A DNA stretch of 64,000 nucleotides from Pilatotrama ljubarskyi (Eukaryota > Basidiomycota > Agaricomycetes > Polyporales > Polyporaceae), in NCBI GenBank assembly GCA_022385805.1, contig MU277702.1, forward strand, positions 124,001 through 188,000. Reading direction: 5' to 3'. Shown piece by piece: positions 34,970 to 46,065 of the stretch (the stretch's first letter is position 1; each line of letters starts with the position of its first letter). The notes beneath the pieces were generated by a model that saw only the letters and a list, made by a program, of their open reading frames with translations, searched no databases and was not told the DNA's origin. The translations under genes were made by a program, and so were the position numbers.

Positions 34970-36517
34970 ATGTTGACCTCGCGGACTCTCGCGCACGGCC
35001 TCATCTTCCTATCAGTCAATGCCGTTCTTCTTTCCTCTGTGCATGCACGCCAGGACGTCGACCTCGTGTTCCCAACGCCAACCCCAGTTCCGAGCGTGGT
35101 AGCCCGCCAGTTATTCCCGTTCCCCAGTAAAGACTCGACGGCTGGGACCGGAACAGATGCTACGAATACTGGCGTAACTAACACTGGCACTGCGACCGGA
35201 ACCGATACCGGGACGGGCAAGCCGACTGGAACTGCAACGGGCACAGATACCACCGGTGTAACCTCTCCGACTGGGACAGGGGTAACTTCACAGACTACTC
35301 CTGATCCTAATAGCGGCAGCGGGTCGAACACGAACACTGGATCGGCGACAGATACCTCGTCGGACACCCAGCCGACAACCGGTGGCTCCAGCGGACAGAA
35401 CACCTCGAGCAACAATCAGCCTACCCCTCCCCCGACTCCTACCGTCAGTCAGTCGCTGAGTACGAACCCCGCCGGCGATGTCAGCACCGTCGAGGTCACC
35501 ATCACTCCGTCCCCCAGTGACTCCTCTGCCAGCTCATCTGCTTCGGCTGGTGCGGACCAGAGCAACAAGTCGAGCAGCTCCGAGGGCATCAGTAAATCGA
35601 CCATCATCGGTCTTTCAGTCGCTGGAGGAGTGGCGTTGATTGGGATCATCACTTTCGTTGTCTGGAAGTTCACTCGCAAACGGTTCACCGACGATGACTT
35701 CGACAGTGAGTAACCTTCATTTTCGCGCCCTGTGCCAGCATCGGCGCCGACGGCGAGACGCCGCACTGGTTTCCGGAGTAGTCCCCTCTCCGCCCCAGAG
35801 ATCGCACCGTCGCAGAAGGTCCTGGATGACCGCAGTAGGGTAGTCCCCAAATGCGGCGTTAAGCGAGATGCCAGCCGAACCCGAAGTTAGGGTTCATGTA
35901 TACATGACGACCGTACATAAGTGCTCCTTTCCACTGCATCCTCGTTACCTCTTCCTGTTGCAAACATGGACGCTGATTGTACATTTCCAGACGAGGCTAT
36001 CAAGTGGCCCGAACTCAACACGCATGGGGAGGAGACCACGCACGCTCTTCCTACAAATAGGACTGGCGGCGCGGGGTTTGAGACATCCTCACAGGTTAAC
36101 CTGACACGCCCTGATTCCCGGGCAGGCAGTGTCGCACCGTCTGCAGGAGGCTCCTCTGTCGACCTCTACTCCTCCCGTGACCCGTATGCCGTGCCGCCGC
36201 TGCCTCATCTCAACCCGAACGCCACTCAGCCCTACCGCGACGATCCAGGCGCAGCATACTACGACAATGACCCCTACGCGCCTGTCCCTCCTACAGAAGC
36301 GATTCCCATGACACAGATCAACCGTGCACGTTCTCCTGGACCCCAGGCGGCGTACGGATACGGCGACGGGCGGGTCAGCCCTGGGCCGCAACAGGTCCTC
36401 GGCGTTGATCCTCGAGCGAGAAGCCCAGGGCCGGGCGCGTTGTACGGCGCAGTACCACAAGCCGGGCGCGCATCGCCAGGTCCACAGGCGGCTTATGGCC
36501 CTGGCCCCGGGTACTGA
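34970..36517 (+). CDS. Mid2-like single-span surface protein with SPGP-rich tail
   Basis: Predicted type I membrane protein of the Mid2/WSC-sensor style. Exons are 34970-35705 and 35991-36517, in frame across the intron. Residues 1-27 (LAHGLIFLSVNAVLLSSVHA) form a signal peptide. A long extracellular stretch rich in Thr, Gly, Ser and Pro (TGTDTG-type repeats, about residues 55-200) is suited to dense O-mannosylation. One membrane span, IIGLSVAGGVALIGIITFVV, is followed by the basic stop-transfer WKFTRKRF. The cytoplasmic tail begins with an acidic DDDFDN segment and then AIKWPELNTHGEE, a tail motif I recall from many agaricomycete homologues. It ends with repeated SPGP units. By analogy it may anchor to or sense the cell wall; the role is inferred. 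No enzymatic domain is visible. Confidence 0.75.
36322..36517 (+). repeat. Coding SPGP repeats in the cytoplasmic tail
   Basis: Four related units carry the core S-P-G-P within about 60 residues (ARSPGPQAAYG, RVSPGPQQV, ARSPGPGALYG, RASPGPQAAYG), ending GPGPGY. The basic residue before Ser-Pro resembles a proline-directed kinase or adaptor-binding site. This is an inference from the repeat alone. Confidence 0.6.
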
Positions 36518-38201
36518 GCGTGCCGCCGGCAGGCGATGCACGCGTGAGAGACGAAGTGGGTGGCTGGACCATGCACGAGTACAAGGGGCCTGGAGGGCGG
36601 ACTGGAGGATTGGTCGTCATAGATGCGGCAGGGGCGATGACGCAGAGTGACGGTTGGGCCGTAGTGCACCGAGCTTTGGGTCTTGGTCACGCAAGTATCG
36701 ATACCCGCGCAGGACATCGTTCGACATACAGGTTTCAATCAAGTAGGATTCCGCCTGCGAGCGTCGGTTATCTCTGGTCGAAAACCAGGTCGGGCTTCAC
36801 GATAGACGGAGCTATGTGGATGGGAACACTCGTTGTGCGCACACTATCCTGTCGTTCCATGCGGCTGCCTCTAATGCAAGCTATGATTCTCCGCTTCGCG
36901 CGACATACTGTAGGTTTGGAATGCCTCTCATGCGCGCTGTCTGCCTCGTGCCCGCAAGCGCGCCCTCCAGTCTATACTCGTGGCCGCACTCGTTCCACCC
37001 TGTCCTGTTCTGTTATCCTTATCTCGCTCTCGACAAGTAACCCAGTACCAGCGCAGCCGCTTGTTCTCATTTCCCACCATACGATCCCTTTGCGTCTCAG
37101 ACGCGTCCCCTCCTTCACCGGACATTCATTTCGACTCCACATATATTACAATATACCATCCATCGTCGGGACTTTCTCGATTCTCTTCACTCTCCCCGGA
37201 TCTAGACGTGGGTACCCTTCTTGCCCGTTCCCTTCTCGCTCTAGGAGCGCTAATACTTAGCGGACTTTGTACATACCCGCACGTAGCACGCTCTCGGGTC
37301 TACTGTTGCTTCTCTTGTAGGATGAGAACGAATGCAAGGCAAACCGCTGGCAGCAGCATCAATCCAGTATACGCTTGACGTCGTCTCCGGTGCATCACAT
37401 CCATTAGCGGGGCCTTCTCGCTTCACCGACCAAGCTAACAGGCTCAGGATGTAGTGCTCAGACATCCTGCTCGCCATCGCGGCTCGCATGAGCAGATCAT
37501 CCTAGGCCTGCTTGCCGGAGGACGCTGCGCGCAGCGTCTGGGGAGGGTTCCGCCACAACGCGAACACAAGGACCCATACTACGGTCGCGCTCCGCCAGGC
37601 TTAGGTACTTGGTCGGTAGCGAACGGTATTACCTTGTATGGTGCGTAATGGGGCGACCTCTGCCCACGCGACGCCCTCAATCTGCGTTCCACAGTCGGAT
37701 GGTCGACCATCCTTATGAGAGCGGCGGCGCTGCAGTGACCCTGCGAACGATTTGCCTTCGCCTTCACCCTCTTCGGTTGACGGTAAAAGCCAGATATTTG
37801 TGGGACTATCGACAGCGTGACGCGCAGGCCCTCGAGGTAAGTGCCTAGGATACAGGTTGTACAGCCGCCACAAAGGACGGGCATTACGACGAGGTCCTCG
37901 GGAGAACGACACGAGAGCGATAGGTAGGCATAGATACCGTAAATAGCAGAAGAGGAAACGGAAGAGGGAGGGACGGAGCCAGAAGGGCTGCTGTAAAAGC
38001 GATACGCGTGAGATGAGTACATTAGATGTTGCTGTGACGCACATTACCCTACGACCTGAGCCGTGCGGTTACGAATGCGAAGACGAATGAGGAAGCAGGA
38101 GGGTTAATGAACGTGAAGATGCTGGTCCTGAAGTGTTCACGAGTATAGGACGAAGAGAGCATGCAACGATAACGCGAAGTATAAGCGGCCGGCTTGCGAC
38201 G
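36518..38201. other. 1.7-kb convergent intergenic region
   Basis: It lies between a plus-strand stop and a minus-strand stop. Overlapping ORFs at 36520-37260 (plus) and 37579-38044 (minus) have no motif, biased composition and no clear splicing, so I assign no gene. Some of it must be 3' untranslated sequence for both neighbours. Confidence 0.45.
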
Positions 38202-41200
38202 TCATGTCAAGAACGCCATCTCGCTCAACCGCCGGCTCTCGTCGTCCTCAATGAAGTGCGTCTGGTGCAGTATACTCCCGCGATTATGCATCGTCGGCGA
38301 AACGGGCTGCCTCGGCCTCGGGCCAACTCCCGGCGCGCGGGCCTGCACCGGGACCGCCACGCCGGGGAACGACGTCGGCGGTTGTGTGGGTGAGGACGGG
38401 AGGTGCGACGCGTCGAACATTTTCGAGCGTTTCCGGCCCATGGCCATCTCGGGCGTCGACGTCGATGGGTCGATCGAGGAACGCGGTCGGGGATGCAGCT
38501 TGGAGGCGAGGCCGCCGGAGAAGGCGCGGCGAAGGTTGGACATGGAGGATGAGGGTCGTGCCGCTTGGGTGCTCTGCAGGGGGGTGGCGGTGAGCAGCTA
38601 GCATACGGTGAGGTGCAGGAGTGGACTCACGTCTGACGACTTTTTCCCAAAGAGGCTGAACGACCTCCTGTTCGCTTGAGCCTCTGCCGCCTGCTCCGCA
38701 GTTTGTATCCTGGGAGGACGTGCCCTCACCATAGGTGCAATGGGAGCAGTCTCGGCAGGTGCGCCAAACTCGCCCTCCTCGGACGAGTCCGTCTCCTCAA
38801 TTGACGACTGCATTATGCCGCCAACACCAGCACCCGCGCCTGACATCCTCCTGTGCGGATTCGCGCTGACCTTCGCCTGCAGCGCGTCCTCTACAGACCC
38901 AGACCCGGTTCCTCGCCTCGGACGGCCGGTGATGCCATGGCTCTGGTCGGACGAGTGCGACACCGAACCGCGCGAGATGGACACGTCGCGCTGGCACGAT
39001 GTCGTCGTCGGCGTAGGAAGGGTAGACTCCGCGCCGGACGATGATATGGTCCGCGTCGGCGAGAGGGCGGGGAGCGTCGTCGAGCGGCTCGTCCCGCTCG
39101 TGCTTGCGCTCGTGTTGCTGTTTGCGTGCGCGAGGAGCGGAGGGTGCGGCTGCTGCGGAGCGTTGGATGGTGTGGCGGAGAGGGACTGGTGCCGCCCACG
39201 CGCATCAAAGGACCGGCCATCAGATGTGCTGGCGTCCGAGTCGGAGAGCGCGGCGGCGGCAATGGCGACGGAGACGATCTGCGCGGGGGCTTTGACGTCC
39301 GAGTCTTTCGATGGGCGCTGGGCAGTGACGACGATAGGTGGGGGCTTCTCCTTGCGCGGTTTCGCAGCCTTCACCGTCCCCGCAGGGGAAACGGCTTGAG
39401 GAGTCTGCGCGCCGGGCTCGTTCGCGAGCGACGCGCGAGGAGATTCGCTGAGGGGCTGGACGGTGGAAGGATCGGTGGAGACGGAGAGCGGGGTAGGCGC
39501 GTCGGTCGAGGATCGGAGCCAGCGCGAGACCTTCTCCGTGACCGCGCTTGAGTTGCTGGACGGGCTCCCTGGAGGGTCGCGCGGGGTCCGGATTAGAGTC
39601 GTGGTGGTAGAGTCAGAGGTGGGGTTGGCAGGGGTGTTCGGGGCGGTATGGAAGTCCTCGACTGTCGCATCAAGAGGACTGGCGACCTCCGCGGCCGACC
39701 CAGGCGAGAGCGGCGGCGCGTCGACGTACGTCGCATGCATGGGGCTCTTGTCGCCGAGCGTGCCGTCCCTGCTCGCGCGGCTCACCGCGTCCAGCTCCGT
39801 CAACTTGCTCCCTCCTTCGCCCAAAATGTCCTTATTCCTTGCCAACCATGCCTCCCGAATCTTCCGCGCCTCGCTCTCCGCCTCCTCCTCGTGCCGATCC
39901 TCGACAACAACGGCGAACCGCCGGTCCAGCTCCGCCTCCTGCTCACTGAGGGGCACCATAAACCCGTTCGCGTCGCGGTACGAGCCAGATGCGGGCGGGA
40001 GGAGCCCGCGCGCGCGGAGGGCGGCTTGGCGCTGCTCGAGCGAGGTGAAGTCGTTCGGGGGCGCCGCGGGCGGTGGGGCTTTAGGTAAAGAGGGCATACG
40101 CAGACCCGTGCGTCGTCGATGGGGTTGCGCGTCTTGGGATTTTGGCCCAGAAATGGTTGGAGGGGCGGGGTCGGGTGCGCTCGAGACGCGAAGCTTGTTG
40201 GTGAAGCGTCTGAAGATGTTGTTATTGGTGTTGTTGCTGCTGCCGGGGGGCTGCGAGGATCTTCGCGAGAGTGGCATGGCCGCTCTAGAGAAGAGGGGAG
40301 GTGAGCAAGCGTTCGATTTCGTCTCCGAGCCTGAGCGAGTGCTATATGGTGTAGGGCGTGGGGCGCTTGGGCGCTAGATAGTTTAGGGAAACACACAAGA
40401 GCGGGTATTCCGCGTATGGACATAGGTGATCGGGTGGACGCAGGAGGACGCGGAAGCAAACTCGGGTCCAGGCTCGATGCTACTATCCAAGGGAGAGGAG
40501 GAATGGAGAGTGACGTACGCTTGTGGTGGCAGCCTTGAGGGACCTGACTTTGGCGGAGGAGGAGGTATATGCGTCGCTGGACGCTCTTCTGGATGCCGTG
40601 GACGCGGCATGGGCGTGCTGGAGAACAGGTCAGCATCAGCCATACTGACTTATGGTCGTACGGCGGCGGCTTTGCGGAGCCGCCTCAGAGTGCGTGCTGC
40701 GAGATTATTGCCCATCATCACAGTGCAAAGTGGGCACGTCGGATGACGAAGGGGCACTGCATCTTGAGCATGAATCTGTGACCACGATACTCACCTGGCC
40801 TGGGCACGCTCGTTAGGAAGAGGTGGCAATGCGGCATCCTTCATGTCTGCGCTTGGGGGTATCTCGTTCTCAGGCTGGGTATGAACGGGTGCGCTGTGAC
40901 GAAGGCGGATTAGCTCGATGATTCTGACACCTCTCAGAGGTGAGATAGACAAAGATAACTCGAGAAATAGCGGAGGGACAGTGTCAGGCGACGGAGGAGG
41001 GACAGAGGAGAGTGATGGGCACGTCCTTGGCCGCGTTGCTGGGCATACAGGGAGTGGGAACGGAGCACATGGCGGGAGCTTGTGCTCACTGACCGCAAAA
41101 GGCACGGCGGCCAGAAGAAACGGTTGCCTCGCCCCCCAAAGATTGGCGTGGGCAACAATGCACAAAATCAAGGTATAACTTCGGCGCAGAAGCTTCTGTT

Positions 41201-41455
41201 CCCGCAGTCATAGAACAAAGCTCAGGCTCACCTGCTGCTTTCGCCGCTCTGCGCCCGCCTCGGTTGGGTGGAGTCTGGGCGATCGGCGTTTGCTGCTGCA
41301 ACAAACTCAGGAGGGAGTTTTGGTGCGTCGGCTCGGATGGTGCTCTGCCTGAGGCTGGCGCGTTTGATGCTCGCTGTGCGAGCCGGGCTAGCCTTGTTCC
41401 TGCCCACAGAGAAGAGGCCGAAGCGAGGCTTCGAGCGAGGCACGGCCTGGGGCAT
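38202..41455 (-). CDS. Low-complexity hypothetical protein (5 exons, 851 aa)
   Basis: I assembled exons 41232-41455, 40795-40893, 40519-40644, 38631-40365 and 38202-38573; every join is GT-AG and keeps frame over 852 codons. The product starts MPQAVPRSKPRFGLFSVGRN and is dominated by Ser, Pro, Thr, Ala and Arg. One ordered, charged region (about residues 255-330) contains PPNDFTSLEQRQAALRARGL, VPLSEQEAELDRRFAVVVED and KIREAWLARNKDIL, and probably forms helices or a short coiled coil. Basic patches (NNNIFRRFTNKLR, RRSFSLFGKKSSD) and many SP/TP sites suggest a phosphorylated, largely disordered scaffold. No signal peptide, membrane span or known domain is seen. I know no function. A shorter model starting at 40277 is possible if upstream exons are not used. 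Confidence 0.65.
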
Positions 41456-44242
41456 CGTCGGGGTGGGTATGTGGGGGGTATCAGCGAGGAGGGAGCCCGA
41501 GAGGGGAAAGAGATGGGGCTAGGACGCGGTCGGTGCTTTTGAGGAAGGCACAGGGACGGTCCAGCGGTCAGGTGGTATGTCGGGCGACGCGACGGGAGAT
41601 GGAAACACAAGGCACGTCGGGGCGAGGCAATGTCGGGCGTCGTCGGGCGTGGCAGCGTCGGGCAGCACACGACGAGCAGAGGGGAGGGCGAGGAGAGAAG
41701 GAGACATGATGGGCAGACGGTTATGTTTTAACGTGTGCTGGAGAAGCAGCTCAGACGAGGAACCGCGTCCGGTGTCACCGTCGCTGGCATGCCCTGCTCT
41801 TCACCCGACCCCGTTCACTGTCACGCGATTCCGGTCCCATCACCCCCACGCGATCCCCGGCATTCGCCGCCCCTCCCCCGGTCCCCCGCATCCGCAGTGC
41901 CTAAATGCCTCGCCAAGTTCAACCCTCTCGTCGCTCAGGCCTGTCCGACCACGCTCTCTCAGGCTGCCATAGCAAAGACTCGCAGGATCGTAACGCTCCC
42001 GCAGCGCTGCTCGCACAACAACCGCGCAGCCCGCCCTGCAGCATCATTGATTCACGCGCTTACTGATGAAGCGCGTGCACTTCGATCCGAGGCCCAGCAC
42101 CGCTCGCAGACAGTCTCACTCGCTCAACGACGCCTTTGGTCTCCTCCGTTGCGCTCTACATTCCTCGCCTCGCCTCCGTCCACCGGAATGCATCGTCCGA
42201 CGCCGCTTGGCCCCCAAAGGCACCTCTGACAGGGAAGCGCATTGGGCCTGTTCTCGTTCCTGCTTCCCGCATGCTCCGTCAGGTTCTGCGCGATGCAGAC
42301 GCGAGCTTTTCAGGCGTCCCGAGCTATACAGACAGAGCGCAAATGATTGCGCATGTCACCGCCGGTGCTTGCCATCCTGATGCTGATCATCTCCTCGGTA
42401 TGCAATTCTTATGCCGCGGCTCCTGCTGTGCCGACCGCTGACTCTTGCTGTATCCTCGCAGTACGCACCATAGTCTCAGTCTTGAGCCATGTCTGAGTCT
42501 CGTATGGATGGTACACAGCGTGACGAAGATCGCTGTCGGATAGTAGGACTCTGCGACAAATGCCGCTTCCATGCCAGGCAACGTTGACGCACTGCACACG
42601 TATGCATGGCTTCCCGCCGCCATTCTCAAGGCAACGCCACACGACGCTTGAGCGGCGCTGCCTCGACTGGCCGCGATCTGCGCCAGGACACAGACATCGT
42701 CTGGGCTGCTCAAGTACTCCAGCAGGATGAACTGCTACCCGTCTTGCACCCTATACCCTCATTTGCCCCCCCGCATAGCCCGACGTTCCAGCACCTCTAC
42801 TTCGTGGCCATCTTACCTTCGCGGCTTCGCAGGGCAGTGCTTCGCACCTGACGCTCGATAGGCTCCGCTGCGGCTGCTGAATAGGCTTACGGCTTCCTCG
42901 CGGCGGCGCTCTCCTGTCGACTGCGTCCTCTACCGGGCTCCTGTCATGCCAAACTCGTACTCGACCGACACGCTTTCTCTATGGCGACCACTATCGTACG
43001 TTCCCACAGGCTTTGGGGATGACCTGACCTCTATTCCAAAATCCTTTGGGGCAGCGGTTGGCAACATGGGCCTGGCTTTCTCGCTCTTGACGTCCGTTAG
43101 CAAGCCGAGAAGCCTGCTTCCTGCCTCGAGCCTCCTTAATCGGCAGCTTGTACTGACCTCCAGGGACCGCCTCGTACGAGAAGGAACACCGAAGTGTATC
43201 ATCTCCGTGCGGCCTCGCTGACGAGTCGTGTGCGATGTCGGCTCGCATTACCGCGAGTACATCATCATCCCATTGTAGCGTTACGTCCCACTGGTCTTGC
43301 GTAGCGTCCGGAGCCCGTCGTCGCCGACGCCAAACGCATTGAGAATGACAGATGGCGGTGGCGGCGGGGGGAGCTAGCCCATGGGGCGCCATTGGCCGCT
43401 GTCAGTTCGGTGCACGTGCAGCGGCGTTGTTCCAAAGCGAGAACGTATATGAGGGAGGGGCGGAAGTGCTCGGTCGCCGGGTCGACCGAGGCGGCGTACA
43501 TCGTGGGGCTCAAGGTGAGAGGGATTTCATTAGCATATGCTGGCTAAGATAGGTCTACGGTGGCATGGGTGTTAGTCGTCTTGTGCAAAGTTGTAGCAGT
43601 GAGGTTGCACTTTGTCAGAGGGCATACCAGGCGGTGCGTTGTTCATATATGTCGTGCAGAGTCTGCAGACGTTCACAACGCACTGGCGAATATACCCCGA
43701 CATATAGCAGCGTTCTTGTCGGTATGCGGGTCCGTCCTTTGTGTATTTCGGGCATGGCAAAACATAGCGCTTGTGCTGGTCTACGGTCTACATACTGTAC
43801 CGTAATCTGTCTGAGCGTTTCGCTGAAGCCTTCAAATTGCAAGCCAGCTGCAAGCTTGATGAGGATGAGCGCTTAGAGGGTCCAAGAAGCGCCCGGCTAT
43901 CTGTCGGCGTCTTGGCTTGCACGCCTTTCGCAGACCTTCAAGTTGCCGACTCTCTTCATTCTGCCATCTCTGCACTCGTCTGCCAACCTGGGGGCTCGCG
44001 GGTTCAAAATCTGTCGACTTTAGCGATGCTTTGTTGAAGAACCCGTTCTCTTGGCTGCGTATATACCACCAGGTCTCAAGACGTTCTGCGTTGTGGAACA
44101 TTTTTAGACGACAAACTAGATCATTTGTGAGTTACAAGGCAGTGATAGGTGCATGCTTATTGGTGAGCGACGTGTTGACGATCCCCTCTGTTATGTTCAG
44201 CATTTTCTGCCTACATATAGAGGCGCATAGCGCTGTTAGAGC
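41456..44242. other. 2.8-kb interval with only tentative coding traces
   Basis: No complete gene could be built. A plus-strand open stretch at 42136-42398 looks protein-like (RLASVHRNASSDAAWPP, GKRIGPVLVPASRMLRQVL) and ends at a GTATGC donor, but no good continuation was found. A minus-strand stretch is listed separately at 42991-43392. The region includes the promoter of the RUS-type gene. Confidence 0.4.
42991..43392 (-). CDS. Possible hypothetical coding exon
   Basis: This open frame contains a segment with ordered-protein composition (WDVTLQWDDDVLAVMRADIA, then SFSYEAVPGGQYKLPIKEAR), unlike the Arg/Pro/Ser shadow ORFs around it. It may be one exon of an unrecognised minus-strand gene that extends beyond both ends. 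I found no known family motif and no convincing partner exons, so treat it as tentative. Confidence 0.3.
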   Translation of the reverse strand: MAPHGLAPPAATAICHSQCVWRRRRRAPDATQDQWDVTLQWDDDVLAVMRADIAHDSSARPHGDDTLRCSFSYEAVPGGQYKLPIKEARGRKQASRLANGRQERESQAHVANRCPKGFWNRGQVIPKACGNVR

Positions 44243-46065
44243 ATGCGGAGGCATCTATGTACGCAACTGCTGCCGCGTCTTCGCACCCGAGGCTACACAC
44301 CGCAACTGCTCGCTCCCCACTCCAGTTCTATTTTGGTTAGACAAGCATTTCGCTTCCAGTCGTCCTCTGCTCAAGCTCAAGCACGTACCGCACAAGATGC
44401 CACGAGAGCAACAACACGTCCGTTCGCGATAGAGCGCGTCGGAGGGCGAGAATGCCACATTTCGTGGTCGGAGGAGGATGCATCCTCAGGCGTCCAGAAG
44501 GAATGGCGAGACATCGCAGCCGGGGATCCAGAGAGTGGGAAGATTGCTGTTGGAACGAGCAATTCCTGGACGGGCCGGATATCATCCTGGGTAGGACAAA
44601 TGTTCCTGCCCACCAACTACCCGCAGTCCGTACATCGCTCGTGAGTACCTTATCTGCCTAACATCACCATGCTGCATGTCGCACGAACTAAGGATTACCA
44701 AGGTATCTCCCCTTCCACATCCTTCAGTTCGTCGAAACCACACTCGCGACGATCACGTCCGTGCTATGCAACCAAGCGCTGCTCACGTCCGTCGGAGTCT
44801 CGGCGGAGGGCAGTATCTTCGGTGCGGTCGCGGTGCAATGGATTATCAAGGACGGCGCGGGAGAGGTTGCGAAGCTGTTCTTTATACGGCACTTCTCGCC
44901 GTACTTCGATAGTCACCCGAAGACGTTCACGTTGTTTGGGGAGGTCATCGGGTGCTTGGGGAGCGGGCTGCAGATCGCGACCCTGCTCATTGTGCCATCC
45001 CCAGGGAACTTCTTGCTTTGTGCTGGTGAGCAGCCATGATGATCATATTTGCCTAGCCCATACTTATTGAATGCGAGGATAGCTGGTGGGAACATCTTCA
45101 AGCTCGTTGGAAATGCGGTAGGTACAGGATGATACCATCCGGAACGCAGATTTGCTCATATTGGTACCTAGATCTGGTTCACCACTCACATCAAGTTCAT
45201 GCGCTACTTCTCGACGCAGGGCAATACTGGTGACGTCGCGGCCAAGGACGAGTCGCAGGCGTCCATCGCCCAGCTCTTCGGGTACGCCTCCGGCATCAGC
45301 CTCTTGACGTTCTCGCACACCGCCGCCTACCTTTACTCCATCTTCTTCCTGGCTGTCCCCTTGCACCTCACGATGACGGCGTATATGATGCGCGTGGCGA
45401 CCTTCGAGCTGCTTACTCTGCCGCGCATCAGCCGCCTCGCGGAGGAATACGTAATGCAAGGCCAGGTGTCGTCGCTTGAGGAGCTCGACAACTCCGGGCG
45501 GACCGGCTTGTTCGGGGAGTTCTACAAGGACAAGGCCGACCGCTGGCTCGTCCCGACGCCGAGGGTGAGTGAGGTGCTGCAGTCCGGAACCGAGGATGAG
45601 CGCATCCAGTGGCAGATATGCGCTGAGGTGTTCAAGGTATGTGATTGACAGGTGCTTCTTCGGACTCGGAGCAGTGCCTGGTTTGACGGGTCATTCGTTC
45701 TTTAGGACGACCGGTACCTGCTTTTCCCCCTCCTATCGTCCAGACGCCCTGGTATTGCAGCGCTCTATCATCCTGACGCGTCAAACGACGACATGCTACG
45801 CTCGATCCTGCACGCTACTCTGGTCCGCGACGCGCTCCTCCAGCGGCATCTGTCATCCGGCGACGCTCCTCTTGGCAGCAAGTATTTCGAGTCTATCGAG
45901 TCTCGCCCGTCTACCGCTCTGCGAACAACGTTGCTGGAGACCCGCGCGCAGACGGAGAGCAAGTTCACCGCGTTCAAGTCGGAGCTGGAAGCGCGCGGCT
46001 GGCGGACAGACGAGCTCTGCTACGCCGACCACGGACACAGGGTGACATGGACGCATGATGGCTGA
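44243..46065 (+). CDS. RUS1 / DUF647 family protein, probably mitochondrial
   Basis: Homologue of the ROOT UVB SENSITIVE (DUF647) family. In plants it is linked to early seedling UV-B response and auxin; the fungal role is unknown. The start gives MRRHLCTQLLPRLRTRGYTP, an Arg-rich, acid-free N-terminus typical of a mitochondrial targeting peptide. Family signatures follow: FLPTNYPQSVHRSYLPFHIL, SVLCNQALLTSVGVSAEGSI, VAVQWIIKDGAGEVAKLFFI, YFDSHPKTFTLFGEVIGCLG, NAIWFTTHIKFMRYFSTQGN, DVAAKDESQASIAQLFGYAS and the hydrophobic YLYSIFFLAVPLHLTMTAYM. Helical C-terminal residues end WTHDG before the stop at 46063-46065. About five introns of roughly 55-70 bp interrupt it. The gene is intact. Confidence 0.88.

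Noticed and set aside
35130..35420. ACTGGNACNG-type sequence as a non-coding microsatellite
   Set aside because: The repetition is imperfect at the nucleotide level and encodes a Thr/Gly/Ser-rich extracellular stretch inside an open gene with a signal peptide and membrane span, so it is coding low complexity.
36520..37260. 246-aa plus-strand ORF after the Mid2-like gene
   Set aside because: Composition is that of random GC-rich DNA (Arg, Ser, Cys rich), with no motif and no promoter or splice evidence; it lies in a convergent 3' region.
38740..40377. Plus-strand ORFs of 219 and 304 aa opposite the low-complexity gene
   Set aside because: They mirror the Ser/Pro/Ala-rich minus-strand exon and carry no recognisable domain, whereas the minus strand has consistent splicing across five exons.
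43985..44020. Possible tRNA B-box (GGGTTCAAAATCT)
   Set aside because: The match to the GGTTCRANNCC consensus is imperfect, and no A-box, acceptor stem or anticodon arm can be folded around it. No tRNA was found anywhere in the window.
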